Assembly (NCBI GenBank): GCA_030613345.1 | Contig: JAUWMD010000153.1 | Span: 1 to 6,471, forward strand | DNA: 6,471 nt | Direction: 5' to 3' | Origin: Candidatus Krumholzibacteriota bacterium | GTDB lineage: Bacteria; Krumholzibacteriota; Krumholzibacteriia; Krumholzibacteriales; Krumholzibacteriaceae | Part shown: positions 6,416-6,471 of the stretch, in pieces | Layout: every line of letters begins with the position of its first letter | Position numbering within the stretch: position 1 is the first letter of the stretch | The notes under the pieces: generated by a model | What the model was told of the DNA's origin: nothing | What the model saw: the letters and a program-made list of their open reading frames with translations, nothing else | Database searches by the model: none | Translations under genes and position numbers: made by a program

Positions 6416-6471
6416 GCGCAAGAGAAATCGGAGCCATCGTTCCGCATCAGGCGGTCGCATATGCCGGGACC

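Noticed and set aside
1..6471. CRISPR arrays, tRNA or rRNA genes, insertion sequences, phage or toxin-antitoxin modules
   Set aside because: I found no spaced direct repeats, no tRNA-like cloverleaf, no transposase motifs and no terminal inverted repeats. Nearly every base is accounted for by the seven genes listed, one of them partial.

Overview
The window is a dense stretch of bacterial chromosome, roughly 60% GC by eye, with no intergenic gap over about 25 bases and no mobile element, RNA gene or CRISPR array that I can see. The organism cannot be named from this alone. A two-subunit glycine decarboxylase (GcvPA + GcvPB) and a LipM-type octanoyltransferase argue against a typical gammaproteobacterium, which has a single-chain GcvP and LipB. 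The GC-rich coding sequence also uses many AGG (Arg) and ATA (Ile) codons, which is unusual at this GC level. A deltaproteobacterial-grade lineage or an uncultured candidate phylum is a reasonable guess, but it is inference.

Layout. Positions 1-80 (+) hold the last codons of gcvPA. Positions 77-1531 (+) are gcvPB, the PLP-lysine subunit of glycine decarboxylase. Positions 1531-2325 (+) are a LipM/LplA-family octanoyl/lipoyl transferase. Positions 2325-6115 (+) are a four-gene dipeptide/oligopeptide ABC importer set: permeases dppB and dppC, then ATPases dppD and dppF. All six genes run on the + strand. Four junctions overlap by 1 or 4 nt (ATGA or TGATG), the lipM/dppB overlap is likewise 1 nt, and dppC/dppD has a 16-nt gap, so this looks like one translationally coupled operon. 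On the - strand, converging on dppF with only 11 nt between stop codons, is a TrpR-family (tryptophan repressor-like) helix-turn-helix protein at 6127-6402, possibly starting further upstream.

How the genes fit together. GcvPA/GcvPB decarboxylate glycine and load the aminomethyl group onto the lipoyl arm of GcvH. The LipM-like enzyme would supply the octanoyl group that becomes that lipoyl arm, so its place directly after gcvPB makes functional sense. The peptide importer is a less obvious partner. It may bring in peptides whose glycine feeds the cleavage system, or it may simply be co-transcribed. No substrate-binding protein for it lies in the window.

I see no clearly undescribed system here. 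The points most worth a second look are the glycine-cleavage/lipoylation/peptide-import operon, and the TrpR homologue with changed residues in its recognition helix.
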